Shown here piece by piece: positions 10,718-13,896 of a stretch of 13,896 nucleotides of DNA (position 1 is its first letter; every line of letters begins with the position of its first letter). The notes under the pieces are model-generated. The model did not search any database. It saw only the letters and a program-made list of their open reading frames with translations, and was not told where the DNA came from. Position numbers and translations under genes: made by a program. The stretch covers positions 1-13,896 of the forward strand of contig CAUDEQ010000050.1 of the NCBI GenBank assembly GCA_958448635.1, in the 5' to 3' direction. Source of the DNA: an uncultured Bacillota bacterium (GTDB lineage: Bacteria; Bacillota; Clostridia; Peptostreptococcales; Anaerovoracaceae).

Positions 10718-12976
10718 CTACTGAAGATGTATTGAAAAGGCTTCACAATCGAAACTGTAGGTGGTCTGTATATAGGCGGCGCTGATATACACCTCGATAG
10801 GATTAGTCCCGCCTACAGGAGGCAGGAATGAAACACCGGAGATGTCACCGACGGCATTTACCGTTGCAACATTGCCTCCTATGATGCCATAGTATGTTGG
10901 GGAAAAGAAGGATTCTCCATCTTCCGATTCATATCCGGGATCGTATGCCAGCTTAGAAGCCGTCATTCCATCGCATGACAAGGCAAGCCGGTGTTCGGCG
11001 AAAAATGCTTCAAAGCCACCGAAGGCAGCATCCAGCTGAGGCGCACACGTGTCTATTATCATGTGATTGTTGAATACCGTATTGGTGTTGCTTTTGGCGG
11101 AAAGAGGAAATCTTGGCAGCTTGTCATATGATGAATTGAACAATGTTTCCGCTGACTTACACATTTTCTTTAATACAGTGCTTTTCCTTACAATGCTCAT
11201 CTCGTTGAAGGTTTCCTCATCTGTCCGGTATACTGTGAGATAGTCTTCCGATGTATGTTCTATATAGAAGAACATTCCCGGTGATGATTTCATTATTTCC
11301 GCGATTCGCTGGTTCAATGCAGCGGAACCGTAGCCGTCGGTGTAATAGTCGCCGGCATATACCCGGCCTGCCACAGCTGTTTCCGAAGGCGAGGCTTCGT
11401 GTATATCGTACTGCTGGTTTTCATATATGAAGAAGTAGTACAGCATCGAGCCCAATGCTATGAGGACAAGTGAAACGGCTATTACAGCAGCTCGATTAGT
11501 TTTTCTGCGTATCTTACGTTCCTGTTCCTTTACCTGTTCTGCGGTGGCAGCTTCAGGGATGAGGTTTTCCGCACTCATGTAGGAAATCTCAGATGTGATG
11601 ATGCCTTCTTCATACAGACTGTCATCCATCTTATCCATATGGTCGGTTATAAAGATCACAGGTATGTTTTCGTATTTCTCTGTTGATGATATGGCATCTC
11701 TGTAGATCCTGTGGTACCGTTTTTCATACTCGCCTGAGGAGTCGTTTGTTTTATAAAAGAACTTATCGGCATCGTTGAAGCATATGACGGAAGGCGACTG
11801 AGAATTTGCATCTGTAAAAATCTTATCAAAGGAATTGGTTTTGTCGCTTCCGTGGAGGTTTTCGAACACGTCATGGTCGATCTTTACGATATTAGCGCCA
11901 TAGTGGCATGCAATGAGATCTGCGACGCAGGATGCATCTGTTCCTGGTTCATGCTTGATGAGTACGCGGGCAGGAATGTTTATATCATAGGATTTAATCA
12001 TTTCCTTGATGGTATCGTTGACATTGGTCGTGTCGAAGGAGGCCTTCGGCTTTACAGCCAGGAATTTGATGGCAGCCGCCTTGCGATATTTGAGGGCGCC
12101 TTTGCTTATCAGCGTGTCCGCCGCTTTGTCGGATGCAAAAGGCCTGGTGAGCAGATAGCCCAGGATTATTGAAACGGCTGTAAATGAGTATGATATATCC
12201 GTCGTGATGGACAAAGAGGCAGATAGGATGCGATCAAAAACGATGACTATGAGCGCACATATAATGAACATTATGCCGTCACGTATGTCTATATCAGCGA
12301 CTTTGTTTTTCAGCCACTTATTGTTGAATACAAGCCACATGACAAGTCCGGCAATAACAAACAGGAACAGCATCTTGATGATCGCTTCAGAATTTTGTAT
12401 GATGATCAGAATTATTTCCTCAAAGGAAATGTTTCTGATAAATGTTTCTATGCTGTCGGCAGGGCTTTTGGAAAAGGAAAAACCATTGGGATAAAGAAAA
12501 GTCTCCGTTCCAAGCCTTGCAAAGGTCGTCAGCAAAAGTGCAGTGAATAAAGGATAGAAAACAGTGACGCATTTTTCCCTGCATCTACAGGAGAAGAAGA
12601 TGGCGACAACAAACAATCCCCAGTATGCACCTTCGGGCAGCCCTGACATTATGACAGCAGGGGTTATTGTCATGACAGCGACTGATGCATATCCAAGAGT
12701 GCAATATATGAGAATGACAATGACAATAAAGCCTGTCATTGCTGAATTGATATGCATTATTGATGTGAAAAAAATAATCACATATAAAAATGCGGCTGCT
12801 CCCGGATGTATAAAACAGGATAGTGCAATTACTGCTGATATCACCATGCCTGTTGCAGTGGGATAAGGTCCGGCCGCTGTAAGAAGACAGGTGCCTAAAA
12901 AAATAATTAGTGCGGCAATTATTTTAGTAAACCATGGACTGTATATGGCATCCCATTTTTCTCTCAGTCTGTTCAT
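10718..12976 (-). CDS. Polytopic membrane protein with degenerate AAA-like domain, 752 aa
   Basis: I do not recognise this as a named family. About ten hydrophobic segments span residues 18-278. A soluble, probably cytoplasmic region (about 280-490) has the order of an AAA+ domain: VLIKHEPGTDAS (338-349) where Walker A would be, ICFNDADKFF (398-407) as a Walker B-like strand, and VIFITDHMDKMDDSLYEEG (440-458) resembling the sensor strand of FtsH-like proteins. The Walker A lacks the GxxGxGK[ST] lysine, and Walker B has ND/AD instead of DE, so ATP hydrolysis is unlikely. One membrane helix (496-518) then leads to an extracytoplasmic C-terminal domain of about 230 residues. AGAAAGGG (minus strand, 12993-12986) lies 9 nt before the ATG. 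It is transcribed alone and convergent with the VWA operon. It could be a scaffold, sensor or secretion component; no function is assigned. Confidence 0.85.
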   Translation of the reverse strand: MNRLREKWDAIYSPWFTKIIAALIIFLGTCLLTAAGPYPTATGMVISAVIALSCFIHPGAAAFLYVIIFFTSIMHINSAMTGFIVIVILIYCTLGYASVAVMTITPAVIMSGLPEGAYWGLFVVAIFFSCRCREKCVTVFYPLFTALLLTTFARLGTETFLYPNGFSFSKSPADSIETFIRNISFEEIILIIIQNSEAIIKMLFLFVIAGLVMWLVFNNKWLKNKVADIDIRDGIMFIICALIVIVFDRILSASLSITTDISYSFTAVSIILGYLLTRPFASDKAADTLISKGALKYRKAAAIKFLAVKPKASFDTTNVNDTIKEMIKSYDINIPARVLIKHEPGTDASCVADLIACHYGANIVKIDHDVFENLHGSDKTNSFDKIFTDANSQSPSVICFNDADKFFYKTNDSSGEYEKRYHRIYRDAISSTEKYENIPVIFITDHMDKMDDSLYEEGIITSEISYMSAENLIPEAATAEQVKEQERKIRRKTNRAAVIAVSLVLIALGSMLYYFFIYENQQYDIHEASPSETAVAGRVYAGDYYTDGYGSAALNQRIAEIMKSSPGMFFYIEHTSEDYLTVYRTDEETFNEMSIVRKSTVLKKMCKSAETLFNSSYDKLPRFPLSAKSNTNTVFNNHMIIDTCAPQLDAAFGGFEAFFAEHRLALSCDGMTASKLAYDPGYESEDGESFFSPTYYGIIGGNVATVNAVGDISGVSFLPPVGGTNPIEVYISAAYIQTTYSFDCEAFSIHLQ

Positions 12977-12997
12977 TATCTTATGCCCTTTCTGTTT

Positions 12998-13026
12998 TAT
13001 ATATCAACATGATATTGGTTTTTCAA
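12998..13026 (-). promoter_or_regulatory. Promoter of the membrane pseudo-AAA gene
   Basis: On the minus strand TTGAAA (13026-13021), a 17-nt spacer and TATATA (13003-12998), then the ribosome binding site at 12993-12986. The leader would be very short. Confidence 0.6.
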
Positions 13027-13079
13027 CATCACGTCAAGGCATAGGGCGAACAGAGCCTGCAATGTTGCTAAGTAAAACC

Positions 13080-13109
13080 TTGTTTCATGAACAATTAAGG
13101 ATATATAAT
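13080..13109 (+). promoter_or_regulatory. Rightward promoter of a small RNA candidate
   Basis: TTGTTT (13080-13085) and a perfect TATAAT (13104-13109) separated by 18 nt. The spacer contains ATGAACAATTAAG (13087-13099), a 13-mer also found at the start of the metal-operon operator (4762-4774). Confidence 0.6.
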
Positions 13110-13115
13110 GGACAA

Positions 13116-13203
13116 AGGACAACGAAAGGGCGATTTTAGTATTTAAAATTGTGGTTCTAATAATAAGTTGGGATGACTCGCAGACAGCGAGTCATCTTTT
13201 TTT
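13116..13203 (+). ncRNA. Candidate small RNA, about 90 nt
   Basis: A promoter at 13080-13109 and a strong terminator ending at 13203 enclose only about 88 nt. No ATG frame lies between them: the only ATGs are one overlapping the -10 box and one inside the terminator stem. The 5' part has an unstructured purine-rich stretch (GACAAAGGACAACGAAAGGG, 13111-13130) that could pair with other RNAs. It matches no RNA family I can name. Confidence 0.45.
13172..13203 (+). terminator. Terminator of the small RNA candidate
   Basis: GATGACTCGC (13172-13181) pairs perfectly with GCGAGTCATC (13187-13196) around AGACA, followed by seven T residues (13197-13203). Confidence 0.92.
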
Positions 13204-13251
13204 ATTAAAAACGTTGTAATACCGGATTGATTGATATTATACGCAACAGCC

Positions 13252-13497
13252 GGAAATATTGCTTTCCATAATATTCCAGAATGTGTATATATCGATGTTT
13301 TTTAAAAATCTTACACACGGCAATTTTCGAATCAGTGTGCAAGTTACTTTATTTACGCTAAATTTCTGACTTTGTTGCGGGGACTTGTACTTGAACAACT
13401 ACTCGTTTGCTGTCCCTGCGCAAATCGAGCTTGAAACCGCCGATTTATGCAAAATCCCGTGTGTAATATTTTCTGATTTCTATAAATCATACACATT
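13252..13497. repeat. Nested inverted repeats, gene-free
   Basis: The outer arms are AATGTGTAT (13280-13288) and ATACACATT (13489-13497). The inner arms are TTACACACGG (13311-13320) and CCGTGTGTAA (13457-13466), partly continued inward (CAATTTT against AAAAT). A third, innermost pair is GCGGGGAC (13377-13384) with GTCCCTGC (13412-13419), including one G-U. A separate hairpin (GGAAATATT 13252-13260 with AATATTCC 13270-13277) lies just outside. No frame of useful length crosses it. It could be a MITE-like insertion or a large folded RNA. I see no clear target-site duplication. Confidence 0.55.
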
Positions 13498-13599
13498 TTG
13501 GAAAAATACACCAGTTATTTGCCATGCCGAGATTCGTAAAATTCCGTAGACGGATCATGCACATTATGTTAAATTAGTATTGATTGGTGAGCGGGCATG

Positions 13600-13818
13600 A
13601 CTAAAACAGAATATTGAAAGACCGGTGAGCTACGTCGCAGATATTAACTTTTAGTGCCATGATGTCCGTAAAATCAATCGAAAAGAATAGTCATATTCTA
13701 CAGTAAACTATCTGTGGGATTCTCCCGTAGGAGCCTATGAAAACAGCGTTTTTTCAAAAAATGAAACAGGCTCTGATATACTTGGAGTATCCACCACCCT
13801 AACATTTTTAACAGAGCC
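13600..13818. mobile_element. Possible non-coding end of a mobile element
   Basis: No gene is supported here. GGCTCTG (13770-13776) and CAGAGCC (13812-13818) form a 7-bp inverted pair enclosing a small ATACT/AGTAT hairpin (13779-13791). Read leftward, the end begins GGCTCTGTTAAAAATG, which resembles the GGCTCTGTT- or GGCTCTTTG-type ends of several insertion-sequence families. One plus-strand frame around 13686-13835 is open for about 50 codons but has no start or ribosome site. This is a resemblance only; no transposase is visible inside the window. Confidence 0.25.
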
Positions 13819-13841
13819 AAAATTATTCCTGTTTAAGCATT

Positions 13842-13896
13842 AAAACCTGCTAAGAAAAGTCAAGCAGAAATCTAACTCTTCATAGCAGGTTTTCTT
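13842..13896 (+). terminator. Long-loop terminator at the right edge
   Basis: AAAACCTGCTA (13842-13852) pairs perfectly over 11 bp with TAGCAGGTTTT (13883-13893) across a 30-nt loop, and the sequence ends in a T-rich tail. It may be bidirectional and may belong to a gene beyond the window. Confidence 0.65.

Noticed and set aside
12891..13139. 82-codon plus-strand frame across the start of the membrane-protein gene
   Set aside because: It is antisense to the well-supported 10718-12976 gene and its promoter, without a ribosome site or a recognisable product.

Overview
The window looks like a chromosomal stretch of a low-to-mid GC, anaerobic Gram-positive bacterium (Bacillota, class Clostridia). 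The signs are strong AGGAGG ribosome binding sites, Rho-independent terminators after most units, a Gram-positive-style wall-anchor tail, and a gene resembling the beta-alanyl-CoA:ammonia lyase of amino-acid fermenters. An Anaerovoracaceae/Family XIII-like amino-acid fermenter is a reasonable guess from general impression only. There are nine supported protein genes, no rRNA or tRNA, and no CRISPR array.

Layout. 1-262: a terminator from an upstream gene, about four degenerate 43-bp tandem repeats, and a promoter. 262-822: an unrecognised 186-aa protein. 1082-1606: a hot-dog-fold acyl-CoA ammonia lyase on its own promoter and terminator. 1950-3893: an EF-G paralogue (EF-G2 type) as a single-gene unit. 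4075-7104: a heavy-metal resistance locus. In it a leftward ArsR/SmtB repressor gene faces a rightward operon of a free-standing HMA metal-binding protein and a P1B-2 (Zn/Cd/Pb-type) ATPase, with a 20-bp operator palindrome at the operon start. Between repressor and operon lies a 19-bp tandem repeat array read into a leftward terminator.

7321-10596 is the most interesting part. A complete tyrosine recombinase is followed by two copies of an 18-bp site in inverted orientation (8233-8250 and 8547-8564), flanking about 296 bp with candidate promoters and a terminator-like hairpin. Directly downstream are a secreted, wall-anchored VWA-domain protein and a small HTH protein. This is the layout of a phase-variable switch: the recombinase would flip the segment and turn the surface-protein operon on or off.

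10718-12976 (minus strand): a large unrecognised membrane protein with about ten N-terminal membrane segments, a cytoplasmic region resembling a degenerate AAA+ domain, one more membrane segment and an extracytoplasmic C-terminal domain. 12998-13203: its promoter, then a divergent promoter-terminator pair that would make a roughly 90-nt RNA. 13204-13896: no supported gene, but nested inverted repeats, a segment resembling the non-coding end of a mobile element, and a closing terminator.
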